The position numbers and the translations under genes are program-made. Below, piece by piece: positions 53,714 through 62,516 of a DNA stretch of 64,000 nt; position 1 is the first letter of the stretch, and the number at the start of each line of letters is the position of its first letter. The notes below the pieces were generated by a model, which was given only the letters and a program-made list of their open reading frames with translations, had not been told where the DNA came from and did no database searches. The DNA lies in contig CAZOZM010000009.1 of assembly GCA_964584255.1 (NCBI GenBank), positions 8,369 to 72,368 on the forward strand, in the 5' to 3' direction. Source of the stretch: UBA3775 sp964584255 (lineage in GTDB: Bacteria > Bacillota > Clostridia > Lachnospirales > Lachnospiraceae).

Positions 53714-56113
53714 ATGAATGAAAAAGTACTTCATACGGTGGAATTTGATAAAATTAAATCATCCCTTTTGATGCTGGCGGGTTCGGAGGCCGGAAAAAGG
53801 CTTTTAAAGGAACTGATGCCGGTTAGTGACAGGGATGAAATTGAGAAAAGACAGGAAGAGACGGCAGCGGCACTTTCGAGAATAGAGAGGAGGGGAAGTC
53901 TTTCCTTTACCGGGATTCCGGAGGTTGGTGACATTGTAAACAGAGTAGCTTTAAAGTCCACTCTGGGAGCGGGCGAGCTCAGGAAAATTGCTGCTCTGCT
54001 TACGGTAACAAAAAAAGTAAAGCAGTATGGTGAGACGGAGCTTCCGCCGGAACTTGGAGAAACGACAGGCGGAAGTGCGGATGTCCTTTCAGAGAGATTC
54101 TGTATGCTGGAACCTCTTGAGCATATTCTCAGGGAGATAAACAGATGCATAATATCAGAAGATGAAATTGCGGATGATGCAAGCCGGACACTTTCTTCCA
54201 TAAGAAGACAGATTAAACAGAAAAAAGCCAGGATAGCGGAAAAGATTGCGGCAGTTTTAAGAGAGGCAGCTGAGGACGAAAGGCTTCAGGACAATCTTAT
54301 AACGATGAGAAACGGAAGATACTGTATTCCGGTTAAGGCGGAATATAAGAATAAAGTGCCGGGGATGATACATGACCAGTCATCCACGAGAAATACGTTT
54401 TTCATAGAGCCTATGGAAGTTGTAGAATTGAATAATGAAATCAGGGAACTTGAAATACAGGAGAATGATGAAATTGAAAGAATTCTGCAGATGCTGAGTG
54501 TGGCACTTATTCCGGAAATTGAGCATATCAGATACAATGTGCAGACTTTGGGAGAACTGGATGCGATTTTTGCCCGCGGGGCACTTGCCAGACAGCAGAG
54601 GGCGGTGAGACCCGTATTCTCGGAAAATCATGTTGCCGAGATAAAGAAAGCGAGGCATCCGCTGATTCATAAGGACAAGGTTGTTCCGGTGGATTTGAGC
54701 ATAGGGAAAGATTTTAATTTACTGCTCATAACCGGTCCGAATACCGGCGGTAAAACAGTAAGTCTTAAAACAATGGGGCTCTTCCATCTTATGGGGCAGA
54801 GCGGTCTGCATATTCCGGCTCTTCCGGGTTCGGTTCTGGGTATCTTTGATGAGATATATGCGGATATCGGTGATGAACAGAGTATCGAGCAGTCTCTGTC
54901 CACATTTTCATCGCATATGACACATACAATAGAGATTCTTTCAGCGGCAAATGAGAATTCACTTGTTTTATTTGATGAGCTTGGTGCGGGAACGGACCCG
55001 GTTGAGGGTGCGGCACTTGCAATGGCGATACTGACGGAGCTTAATTCAAAGGGAATAAGGACAATGGCAACCACTCATTACAGTGAGCTTAAGGCTTTTG
55101 CACTTACTACTCCGGGTGCGGTAAATGCTTCCTGTGAATTTGATATTGAGACTTTGAGTCCAACCTATAAGCTTCTTACCGGTATACCGGGAAAGAGTAA
55201 TGCTTTTGCAATATCAAAGCGGCTTGGGATGTCGGATGAAATTCTGGCGTATGCGGAGTCACTGGTGGATGAAAAAGACAGGGGCTTTGATGAAATGCTC
55301 AGGGAACTTGACGATTTGAGGCGTGAGGCCGAGAAGGCAAGAGACGAGGCAGTAAGGGACAGAGAAAAGGCAAGACGATTTAAGGATGAGTCTTCCAGGG
55401 AAAAGGAAAAGCTTCAGGCCAGAAAAGACAAGGAAATTGAAAAGGCGAGAGAAGAGGCAAGACAGATTCTTGAAGAGGCTAAGACTTTTGCCGATGAGAC
55501 GATAAGGAAACTGAATAAACAGGCGGCTTCGGCTTCAAACATGCGTGAGATGGAAGAAGAACGAAGGGAATTAAGGCACAGACTTTCAAACATTCCTGAG
55601 AAAAAGGAAAAGAAAGAGGTTGTAAGGAAGCATCATAAGGCGGGAGAGTTTACAATCGGAACAAGGGTACACTGTTACAGCATGGATCTTGACGGAACGA
55701 TTCATTCGCTTCCGGACAGAAAAGGTGAGTGTTTTGTTACAATGGGAATCATGCAGTATAAGTGTCGTATCTCGGACCTTGAAATTATAGAAGATGATAT
55801 AAGGATGCCAGAGAAGGTAAAGCGCACGGGAGAGGGAAAAATCCGTATGAGTAAGTCGTTTACGGTGTCTCCGGAGATAAATCTTGTGGGCAAGTATCCT
55901 GATGAGGCGGTTGCGGAGCTTGAGAAGTATCTGGATGATGCTTATCTGGCTCAGCTTGGCAAGGTTACGGTTATTCACGGAAGGGGAACCGGAGCACTCA
56001 GAAAAGCAGTACATGATTATCTTAAGAGACAGAAGAACATAAAAGATTTTCGTGTCGGTGAATTTGGAGAGGGTGATCACGGTGTGACCATCGTAACATT
56101 TAAGGAGGATTAA
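53714..56113 (+). CDS. mutS2: MutS2 ribosome-rescue/anti-recombination ATPase
   Basis: A 799-residue MutS2: core/lever helices (1-300), ABC-like ATPase with Walker A GPNTGGKTVS (about residues 338-347), Walker B LVLFDELGAGTDP (about 416-428), a long charged coiled coil (about 515-640) and a C-terminal Smr domain (about 720-799) with HGRGTGALRKAV. MutS2 splits collided ribosomes and limits recombination. The Smr LDLRG motif, linked to nuclease activity in some homologues, reads INLVGK here. It abuts the response regulator gene with no gap. Confidence 0.95.
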   Translation: MNEKVLHTVEFDKIKSSLLMLAGSEAGKRLLKELMPVSDRDEIEKRQEETAAALSRIERRGSLSFTGIPEVGDIVNRVALKSTLGAGELRKIAALLTVTKKVKQYGETELPPELGETTGGSADVLSERFCMLEPLEHILREINRCIISEDEIADDASRTLSSIRRQIKQKKARIAEKIAAVLREAAEDERLQDNLITMRNGRYCIPVKAEYKNKVPGMIHDQSSTRNTFFIEPMEVVELNNEIRELEIQENDEIERILQMLSVALIPEIEHIRYNVQTLGELDAIFARGALARQQRAVRPVFSENHVAEIKKARHPLIHKDKVVPVDLSIGKDFNLLLITGPNTGGKTVSLKTMGLFHLMGQSGLHIPALPGSVLGIFDEIYADIGDEQSIEQSLSTFSSHMTHTIEILSAANENSLVLFDELGAGTDPVEGAALAMAILTELNSKGIRTMATTHYSELKAFALTTPGAVNASCEFDIETLSPTYKLLTGIPGKSNAFAISKRLGMSDEILAYAESLVDEKDRGFDEMLRELDDLRREAEKARDEAVRDREKARRFKDESSREKEKLQARKDKEIEKAREEARQILEEAKTFADETIRKLNKQAASASNMREMEEERRELRHRLSNIPEKKEKKEVVRKHHKAGEFTIGTRVHCYSMDLDGTIHSLPDRKGECFVTMGIMQYKCRISDLEIIEDDIRMPEKVKRTGEGKIRMSKSFTVSPEINLVGKYPDEAVAELEKYLDDAYLAQLGKVTVIHGRGTGALRKAVHDYLKRQKNIKDFRVGEFGEGDHGVTIVTFKED

Positions 56114-56845
56114 ATGACAAAGCAGAAGATTCTTATCGTTGATGATGACAGAAATATTGCGGAGCTTATGTCACTGTATCTGAATAAGGAATTTTTTGAT
56201 ACATGTATTGCAGAAGACGGAACAGAGGCCGTTGAGAAGTTTACCGATTACAAGCCGGATTTGGTTTTGCTTGATCTGATGCTTCCAGGAATTGACGGAT
56301 ATGAGGTGTGCAGGCGAATTAGGAAGATGAGCCGTACTCCGATTATAATAATGAGCGCAAAGGGTGAGACTTTTGATAAAGTGCTGGGACTGGAACTTGG
56401 TGCGGATGATTATGTCATGAAACCTTTTGACACGAAGGAGCTTGTTGCAAGAGTAAAGGCGGTTCTGAGGCGAACGGCAGGAGCGGTTGAAGAACTGTCC
56501 GGTGACAGCATGATTCCTCATGAGGAGAAGAACGGTGAGTATGTAAGCTATGATCAGCTCTTTATAAATTTTACGAATTATTCGGTGATTTACAGAGGGG
56601 AGAATCTTTCCCTGCCGCCGAAGGAATTTGAACTGCTCTACTATATGGCAAGTCATCCTAATCAGGTATTTACGAGAGAACAGCTGCTTGATGCGGTTTG
56701 GGGATATGAATACGCAGGGGATACCCGCACGGTGGATGTTCATGTGAAGAGGCTTCGTGAGAAGATTAAGGATGGCGAGGATTGGAGTATTTCAACGGTT
56801 TGGGGCAGAGGCTACAAATTTGAAGCACGTCATAGGGCAAAATAA
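56114..56845 (+). CDS. OmpR/PhoB-family response regulator
   Basis: A 243-residue regulator with receiver (acidic DDD near residues 10-12, phospho-acceptor Asp in LVLLDLMLPG about 55, Lys in DYVMKPFDT) and winged-helix output domain (LPPKEFELLYYMASHPNQVFTREQL, cited as PPKEFELLYYMASHPNQVF). The ATG directly follows the mutS2 stop. The partner kinase begins 99 bases downstream. Closest in style to PhoP/ResD/VanR-type regulators; target unknown. Confidence 0.93.
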   Translation: MTKQKILIVDDDRNIAELMSLYLNKEFFDTCIAEDGTEAVEKFTDYKPDLVLLDLMLPGIDGYEVCRRIRKMSRTPIIIMSAKGETFDKVLGLELGADDYVMKPFDTKELVARVKAVLRRTAGAVEELSGDSMIPHEEKNGEYVSYDQLFINFTNYSVIYRGENLSLPPKEFELLYYMASHPNQVFTREQLLDAVWGYEYAGDTRTVDVHVKRLREKIKDGEDWSISTVWGRGYKFEARHRAK

Positions 56846-56944
56846 AAGTCGTTATACCGTTTCAGAAGGTAAGAGAACGTTCGGAAAGTCTTAGTGTATG
56901 GAAGGAAGAGGCGGTCCGGCGATGGGTTTTCTTCGGGAGGAAAA

Positions 56945-58036
56945 ATGTTCAAGGGAACTGTTACAAAAAAAGTGATGCTTATCGGTGGTTCTGTATGGGC
57001 AATCATCCTTTTGTTTTTGAATATTACATATGCCGATTTGATTCTTCCCCGATTTATAAAGGATGGGGAATTCAGGATTGAAGACATAATGTTGCAGGTT
57101 AATCTCATAAGTGTGGGAACAATGTGCATTTGTCTGCTGGTTGCGCTGATTATCTGTCTTTACTACGAGAGGGTGATCAGAAAGATAATTAAGGCAACGG
57201 TTGAATATACGGACGGAAAGTTTGATGAGCGTATCAACATGTCTTTGTCGGATGAGTACCAGCGGCTTGCCGATGCCATATATTGTCTTGCTGAGAAAAA
57301 CAAGGGCCTGATTGAGTATCAGAAGGATTTCCTTGCAAACATTTCGCATGATTTCAGGTCTCCGCTCACTTCGATAAAGGGCTACACCGGTGCAATTAAG
57401 GACGGAACCATTCCTTATGAGGCACAGGATAAGTATTTGGATATAATACTTTTTGAAACGGACAGACTTACGGAACTTACCAAGAATCTGCTTCAGCTTA
57501 ATGAAATGGATACAAAGGGTGTTAAGCTGGAACAGGAAGATTTCAATATCTGTGATATGATAAAACGTACAGCGAGAACTTTTGAGGCGGTATGTGCCTC
57601 GAAGAAACTTAAAATCAGGCTGATTCTTGCTGAAAGGGAAATCTGGGTTAAAGCCGATAAAGGGAAGATTCAGCAGGTCCTGCATAATCTGATAGACAAT
57701 GCGGTGAAGTTCAGTAATGAAGATTCGATTATTGAAATCACTGTTTCGGTAAAGGAATATAAGGTGTATGTTTCAATCAGGGACAGCGGAATAGGAATTC
57801 CGAAGGATTCGATAAATCAGATATGGGAGAGGTTTTATAAAACCGATTTATCAAGGGGAAAAGATAAAAAAGGAACGGGACTCGGTCTGGCAATTGCAAA
57901 GCAGATAATTGTCGCACATGGCGAAAATATCGAGGTTGCGAGCAAGGTGGGGGTCGGAACAGAATTTATATTTTCCTTAAAGAGAGTTGAAAAACCAAAA
58001 GAAAAAAATAGTGTTAAAACAGGAACGGAAACATAA
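56945..58036 (+). CDS. Sensor histidine kinase with HAMP domain
   Basis: A 363-residue kinase. Helices at about residues 8-30 and 47-72 enclose a very short external loop of about 16 residues, then HAMP (about 73-125), H-box NISHDFRSPLTSIKGY (His about 135), N-box LHNLIDNAVKFS, and G-boxes RDSGIGIP and GTGLGLAIAK. ATG 56945 follows CGGGAGG; the GTG at 56894 lacks an RBS. The short loop suggests sensing within or near the membrane. It pairs with the regulator just upstream. Confidence 0.92.
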   Translation: MFKGTVTKKVMLIGGSVWAIILLFLNITYADLILPRFIKDGEFRIEDIMLQVNLISVGTMCICLLVALIICLYYERVIRKIIKATVEYTDGKFDERINMSLSDEYQRLADAIYCLAEKNKGLIEYQKDFLANISHDFRSPLTSIKGYTGAIKDGTIPYEAQDKYLDIILFETDRLTELTKNLLQLNEMDTKGVKLEQEDFNICDMIKRTARTFEAVCASKKLKIRLILAEREIWVKADKGKIQQVLHNLIDNAVKFSNEDSIIEITVSVKEYKVYVSIRDSGIGIPKDSINQIWERFYKTDLSRGKDKKGTGLGLAIAKQIIVAHGENIEVASKVGVGTEFIFSLKRVEKPKEKNSVKTGTET

Positions 58037-58075
58037 GGATATAGCAGACAGTCCGTTTGTGTTGGAAAGGAATTT

Positions 58076-59059
58076 ATGAGATATATAAGTGATATGCGTG
58101 AAGGAGATATTGTAAGAGGTATCTATTTATGTAAGCAGGTTCAGACACTTAAGGCTAAGACGGGAAAGTCTTATATGTCAATACATCTTCAGGACAGAAC
58201 CGGAATTATTGACGGCAAGGTGTGGGAAATTAACAACGGCATCGGAAATTTTGATGCAATGGATTACATAATGATTGATGCGCAGGTAACAAGTTTTCAG
58301 GGTGCAAATCAGCTTAACATTAAGAGAATCCGTAAGGCGGATGAGGGCGAATATGATGAAAATGATTACATGCCATGTACCGAAAAGAATGTAGATGAGA
58401 TGTATAAGGAGCTGCTTTCTCTTATAATATCCGTTAAGGAGCCGCATCTTAAAAAGCTTTTGGAAAGTTTTTTTGCTGATGACAAGGAATTTGTCAAAAA
58501 ATTTAAGGCACATTCGGCGGCAAAGTCGGTTCATCACAACTTCATAGGCGGACTTTTGGAGCATACTCTCGGAGTGGCAAAACTTTGTGATTATCTTGCT
58601 TCGGCATATCCTGTTCTTAACAGGGATCTGCTTATTACGGCTGCAATCTTCCATGATATCGGAAAGACAAATGAGCTTTCAAGATTTCCGGAAAATGACT
58701 ATACCGATGACGGAAATCTTCTCGGACATATTTACATTGGAACGGAAATGGTTGGCAGAAGAATTGAAGATATCGAAGGTTTTCCGTCTGTGCTTGCCGG
58801 AGAATTGAAGCACTGTATACTGGCTCATCATGGCGAACTTGAGTACGGTTCACCTAAGAAACCGGCACTGGTTGAGGCACTTGCACTGAGTATGGCTGAT
58901 AATCTTGATGCGAAGATGGAGAGTATGAGAGAGCTGTTTAAGGCATCCGAGTCAGAGAGCGGCTGGCTTGGCTACCAGAGAATATTTGAATCAAACATAA
59001 GAGCAACTAAGGGTGTGGAAGAGCCGGCAAAGAAATTGACTTTTAGTTTTAAAATCTAA
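58076..59059 (+). CDS. yhaM: 3'-5' exoribonuclease YhaM family
   Basis: A 327-residue nuclease: N-terminal OB-fold (about 1-95, SYMSIHLQDRTGIIDGKVW) and a metal-dependent HD domain (about 155-310) with HHNFIGGLLEHTLGVA, FHDIGKTNE and LAHHGELEYGSPKKP. This is the YhaM/CBF1 layout, a Mn2+-dependent 3'-5' RNase. The length matches B. subtilis YhaM (about 314). Confidence 0.92.
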   Translation: MRYISDMREGDIVRGIYLCKQVQTLKAKTGKSYMSIHLQDRTGIIDGKVWEINNGIGNFDAMDYIMIDAQVTSFQGANQLNIKRIRKADEGEYDENDYMPCTEKNVDEMYKELLSLIISVKEPHLKKLLESFFADDKEFVKKFKAHSAAKSVHHNFIGGLLEHTLGVAKLCDYLASAYPVLNRDLLITAAIFHDIGKTNELSRFPENDYTDDGNLLGHIYIGTEMVGRRIEDIEGFPSVLAGELKHCILAHHGELEYGSPKKPALVEALALSMADNLDAKMESMRELFKASESESGWLGYQRIFESNIRATKGVEEPAKKLTFSFKI

Positions 59060-59123
59060 TCATATGCTTCCGGACCGATAATCATGCATGTGGCAGACGG
59101 ACGGCGGCTAATGTGGGAGTTTC

Positions 59124-60593
59124 ATGTTTTTGCCGGAAAAGAACCAAAATCTACCGGAGGGATTAATTTTGAAGACTTTTAAGAAAAATGAGCTTGTAGA
59201 GGTTTATATCGAAGATATGAGTGATTCGGGGGAAGGAATCGGTCATGTTGCCGGAATGACTTTCTTCGTGAAAAATGCAGTAATCGGAGACTATGTTGAG
59301 GCGGGGATAACCAAGGTTAAGAAGACCTATTGCTATGCCAGAACGAATAAGGTCATAAGGGAATCCGAGTTCAGAAAGAATCCGACATGCAGTATTTATT
59401 CCCCTTGCGGCGGATGCCAGCTTCAGCAGCTTTCCTATGAAAAGCAGCTTGAGTTTAAGCGCAAGAAGGTAGCTGACTGTTTCAGACGGATTGGGGGATT
59501 TAAGGTGAGTTGTGACTCGGAGGAAAATACTCTGACAGGAACCCGAGAATCGTTATCTGATGAAAGTGAGAGTTTATTTATTAATCCCGTAATAGGCATG
59601 GAAAATCCGGCTAATTACAGAAACAAGGCGCAGTTTCCGTTCGGTGTGGGAAAGGACGGAGCTCCGGTTGCCGGATTTTATGCCGGCAGAACGCACAGCG
59701 TAATTCCTACCGGGTATTGCGGTATTGAGTTCCCGGGACATGAGGAAATTCTCAGTACGATAATGGAATATGTTTCTGCTGTCGGCGAATCGGTTTATGA
59801 TGAGAAAACCGGGAGGGGAACGCTGAGGCATGTCCTTATGAGAAAGGGTTTTGCAACGGGGGAAATAATGGTTGTCATGGTTATAAATGCAGACGGGCTG
59901 CGCGACGAAATTCTTCTGGCGGAGAAGCTGAAAAAAATCCCGGGAATGACAAGCATACAGGTTAACATAAACAAGGATAATACCAATGTGATTCTGGGAG
60001 ATGCGTGCAGAACTTTATATGGCAGTGACTATATTGTGGATAAGATAGGAGATGTGTCTTTTAGAATTTCGGCGCTGTCTTTTTATCAGGTAAATCCGGT
60101 GCAGACGGTTAAATTATACCGGACGGCAGCGGAATTCGCCGGTCTTACAGGCGAAGAAACCGTGTGGGATTTATATTGCGGAATCGGCACGATATCCCTT
60201 TTCCTCGCAAAGCAGGCGAAGAAGGTTTACGGTGTTGAAATTGTCCCTCAGGCGATTGAAGATGCGAAGAGAAATGCAGTCCTTAACGGTATAGAAAATG
60301 CGGAATTTTTTGTCGGTGCGGCTGAGGATGTTTATAACGAAAAAAAATATCCGGCAGATGTGGTTGTGGTTGACCCGCCAAGAAAGGGCATTGATGAGTC
60401 ACTCGTGAAGGGAATAGCGGCTATGCAGCCGAAACGAATTGTGTATGTTTCATGTGACCCGGCAACACTGGCCAGAGACTGTAAGAGGTTTGGCGAGGAA
60501 GGATATAAGGTGCTGAAGGTGCAGCCGACGGATATGTTTCCGGAGACGGTGCATGTGGAGTGCGTAATATTGATGTCAAGAAAAGAAAAATAA
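59124..60593 (+). CDS. rlmD: 23S rRNA (uracil-1939-C5)-methyltransferase, RlmD/RumA family
   Basis: A 489-residue SAM-dependent rRNA methyltransferase: TRAM domain (about 20-75, VYIEDMSDSGEGIGHVAG), Fe-S cysteines CSIYSPCGGC (about 88-97), Rossmann fold with WDLYCGIGTISLF, VVVDPPRKGID and the catalytic Cys in YVSCDPATLARD. An alternative start is TTG 59169, which has a stronger GGAGGG RBS and gives the typical N terminus MKTFKKNELVEVYIED; ATG 59124 adds 15 residues. In Firmicutes, RlmCD-type relatives can modify two sites, so position specificity is uncertain. It is the last core gene before the accessory region. Confidence 0.9.
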   Translation: MFLPEKNQNLPEGLILKTFKKNELVEVYIEDMSDSGEGIGHVAGMTFFVKNAVIGDYVEAGITKVKKTYCYARTNKVIRESEFRKNPTCSIYSPCGGCQLQQLSYEKQLEFKRKKVADCFRRIGGFKVSCDSEENTLTGTRESLSDESESLFINPVIGMENPANYRNKAQFPFGVGKDGAPVAGFYAGRTHSVIPTGYCGIEFPGHEEILSTIMEYVSAVGESVYDEKTGRGTLRHVLMRKGFATGEIMVVMVINADGLRDEILLAEKLKKIPGMTSIQVNINKDNTNVILGDACRTLYGSDYIVDKIGDVSFRISALSFYQVNPVQTVKLYRTAAEFAGLTGEETVWDLYCGIGTISLFLAKQAKKVYGVEIVPQAIEDAKRNAVLNGIENAEFFVGAAEDVYNEKKYPADVVVVDPPRKGIDESLVKGIAAMQPKRIVYVSCDPATLARDCKRFGEEGYKVLKVQPTDMFPETVHVECVILMSRKEK

Positions 60594-60877
60594 TGGTCAG
60601 AAAGTGGCGTATTTCCGGGCTTTTTCGGAAGTTAGGATTAGATGCCTGACTGCTGAAAAAGTCCGGTTATTTTATATGGAAACATATCTACTGCGAAAAT
60701 GTGTGTCAGGTTGTGACCTCGGATTAGATAGCGCAAATTGAGTGTGTGGATTAGATATCAGGCGTTTTTGAGCAAGCGCTGAAAACTGACAACAAATCCG
60801 GTAACTCGATACAGATAGCATTTTCGGGCAGTGGAATAGATGTTGCAGAAAAATATAAAAAATGGAGTGATGATAAA
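60594..60877 (+). promoter_or_regulatory. Leader region of the caspase operon
   Basis: 284 bases with no complete gene. GGATTAGAT occurs three times (60635, 60721 and 60748). From 60755 the frame of the next gene is open without a usual start codon, encoding ISGVFEQALKTDNKSG and following residues, which looks like the tail of a lost upstream coding region or an unrecognised extension. A weak TTCCG/CGGAA hairpin at about 60613-60630 may terminate rlmD. Confidence 0.5.
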
Positions 60878-61078
60878 ATGACAAAACGCGAAATTGAAAA
60901 TTCGATTATACAGGAATTAAAAGTGTTTATGCCAAAAATAAACAGCCTTTCATTTGATAAAGCACTTCCATTATTACAGAAGGGAGCATGGAGGTTAGCT
61001 GATAAATATGATACGGATGGTGCAAATGTTATTAATTTGATGCTTAGTAGATTTGGAGAATTGAAAAATGAAGACTAA
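60878..61078 (+). CDS. Small helical protein preceding the caspase
   Basis: A 66-residue, mostly alpha-helical, soluble protein (MTKREIENSIIQELKVFMP ... VINLMLSRFGELKNED). ATG 60878 has GGAG about 10 bases upstream. It overlaps the caspase gene by 11 bases, so the two are coupled. Its size and position suggest an adaptor or effector-associated domain, a kind of small helical module often linked to bacterial caspases and NTPase sensors. The family is not recognised from sequence, and the frame is open 41 codons further upstream, so the true N terminus may be longer. Confidence 0.6.
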   Translation: MTKREIENSIIQELKVFMPKINSLSFDKALPLLQKGAWRLADKYDTDGANVINLMLSRFGELKNED

Positions 61079-62057
61079 AAAGGGCATAGCATTGGTTATG
61101 GCAAATGCTGAATATATTCATCAGAATAAGCTTCCAGCATGTAAGAAAGATGGTCAGGATATTAGAGATGTATTTGAATATTTAAATTTTGATGTTATTT
61201 CAGGGTTAGACCTTAAGCGTTCTGATATGTATGAATTGATTTCAAGATTTATTGATGAAGCGAAGGTATACTCTACTGTTCTTGTTTATTATTCAGGACA
61301 TGGCGTTCAAATAGATGGAGAGAACTATTTCGTTCCTGTTGACTGCGAATACAAAACCTCTAAATCTATTTTTAAGGAAACACAGTTGGTAGGTATAAAT
61401 TCTATTACTGAATTTATGACAGCAAATCCAAACAAAACAAATATAATGATTTTGGATGCATGCAGGTCTACTGTGGATTTTTCAAAAGATATTGTGGGTA
61501 CGGGATTGACAGAGGTGATGGCTGGAAATGGTACATTGATAGCATTCGCTACATCTCCGAATGAAGTAGCAAGAGCAGATGCCACAGAAGACGGCAACAG
61601 CTATTATACAAAATGCTTATTGCCTAACATTATTCGCCCAAATGTGAAAATAGAGGATATGTTCAAGTCTGTCAGAAATGATGTCATCGCATTGACAAAT
61701 GGCGAGCAAGTTCCGTGGGAGAATACATCTCTAAATAAGGATTTTTATTTTAACACAATGACTAAAGATGAAATTGATGAGCAAATTTATCAATGTATAC
61801 GAAATAATTATTCTGCCGAGATATTGATTTTACTGAGTAAGATAACCGGGATAACTATTTCGGAACTATTGAGAATTCATTGTATACAGAAAAGTGAAAA
61901 GCCGGGAGGGATATATTTTAATAAGCCTGAAGAAATGGAGTCCTTTCTTCTTAATCAGGTTTTAGAACTTGGATTTGAGTTAAAAAAATATAGATGGTGT
62001 TATAAAGGAATACTTGTTAGAATGGGTGAATTCTTGCACAATCCCGATATGATATAA
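61068..62057 (+). CDS. Caspase-family (C14) cysteine protease
   Basis: A 329-residue protein. Residues 1-225 form the caspase fold: ALVMANAEYIHQNKLPACKKD (first strand and the small loop, cited as ANAEYIHQNKLPACKKD), YYSGHGVQ with the catalytic His (about 83), and ILDACRS with the catalytic Cys (about 132), followed by FATSPNEVARADATEDGNSYYTK (cited as FATSPNEVARAD), the usual bacterial caspase/metacaspase p20-p10 pattern. Residues 230-329 form a separate helical domain of unknown role. It has no signal peptide or membrane helix, so it acts in the cytoplasm. Bacterial caspases of this kind act in defence and programmed cell death, cleaving a partner when triggered. Codons are A/T-rich relative to rlmD upstream. 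Confidence 0.9.
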   Translation: MKTKKGIALVMANAEYIHQNKLPACKKDGQDIRDVFEYLNFDVISGLDLKRSDMYELISRFIDEAKVYSTVLVYYSGHGVQIDGENYFVPVDCEYKTSKSIFKETQLVGINSITEFMTANPNKTNIMILDACRSTVDFSKDIVGTGLTEVMAGNGTLIAFATSPNEVARADATEDGNSYYTKCLLPNIIRPNVKIEDMFKSVRNDVIALTNGEQVPWENTSLNKDFYFNTMTKDEIDEQIYQCIRNNYSAEILILLSKITGITISELLRIHCIQKSEKPGGIYFNKPEEMESFLLNQVLELGFELKKYRWCYKGILVRMGEFLHNPDMI

Positions 62058-62086
62058 AATGCAACTGATGCGAAAGGAGAAAAACA

Positions 62087-62512
62087 ATGCTTTCTGAAGA
62101 ATTAAAACTAATTATAGGCGCATTAGAAACTCAGGGTAAAATGGCTTTTCTTGAGGCAACTACAGAAGAAAAAATTGCAGACTTTGAAAAAGAAAAATGT
62201 GTTACACTTCCATCAAAGTACAAAGAATGGTTGTTGTTTTCGGATGGAGGAGAGCTTTTTCTTCCAGCAGGTGTTCAATTATATGGAATTGAGCATAAGC
62301 CACTTATAGATGTGAATGATAATTCAAGACCGAGCGATGACTATATTGTAATAGGTGCGTTTGCTTCAGGAGACCCAATTCTAAGTAAAAAGACAGAAGA
62401 AACAATTTCTATATACAATCAGGAAATTGGAGAAATTGATGAAGAATTGGTATATCCGGACTTTGTAGCCTTCCTAAATGATTTATACGAACTACTTGGC
62501 ATAGGAGAGTGA
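62087..62512 (+). CDS. SUKH (SMI1/KNR4)-fold protein, likely immunity or antitoxin
   Basis: A 141-residue protein with the SUKH signature: ATTEEKIADFEKEKCVTLPSKYKEWL (cited as EEKIADFEKEKCVTLPSKYK), then LLFSDGGELF, LYGIE, YIVIGAFASGDPIL and a C-terminal helix VAFLNDLYELLG. SUKH proteins are the commonest immunity proteins of bacterial polymorphic toxins, above all against nucleases. It is 29 bases after the caspase and 4 bases before the nuclease gene, with AAAGGAGAAA as RBS. The immunity-before-toxin order is that of antitoxin-toxin operons rather than of secreted polymorphic toxins. Confidence 0.85.
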   Translation: MLSEELKLIIGALETQGKMAFLEATTEEKIADFEKEKCVTLPSKYKEWLLFSDGGELFLPAGVQLYGIEHKPLIDVNDNSRPSDDYIVIGAFASGDPILSKKTEETISIYNQEIGEIDEELVYPDFVAFLNDLYELLGIGE

Positions 62513-62516
62513 TTCT

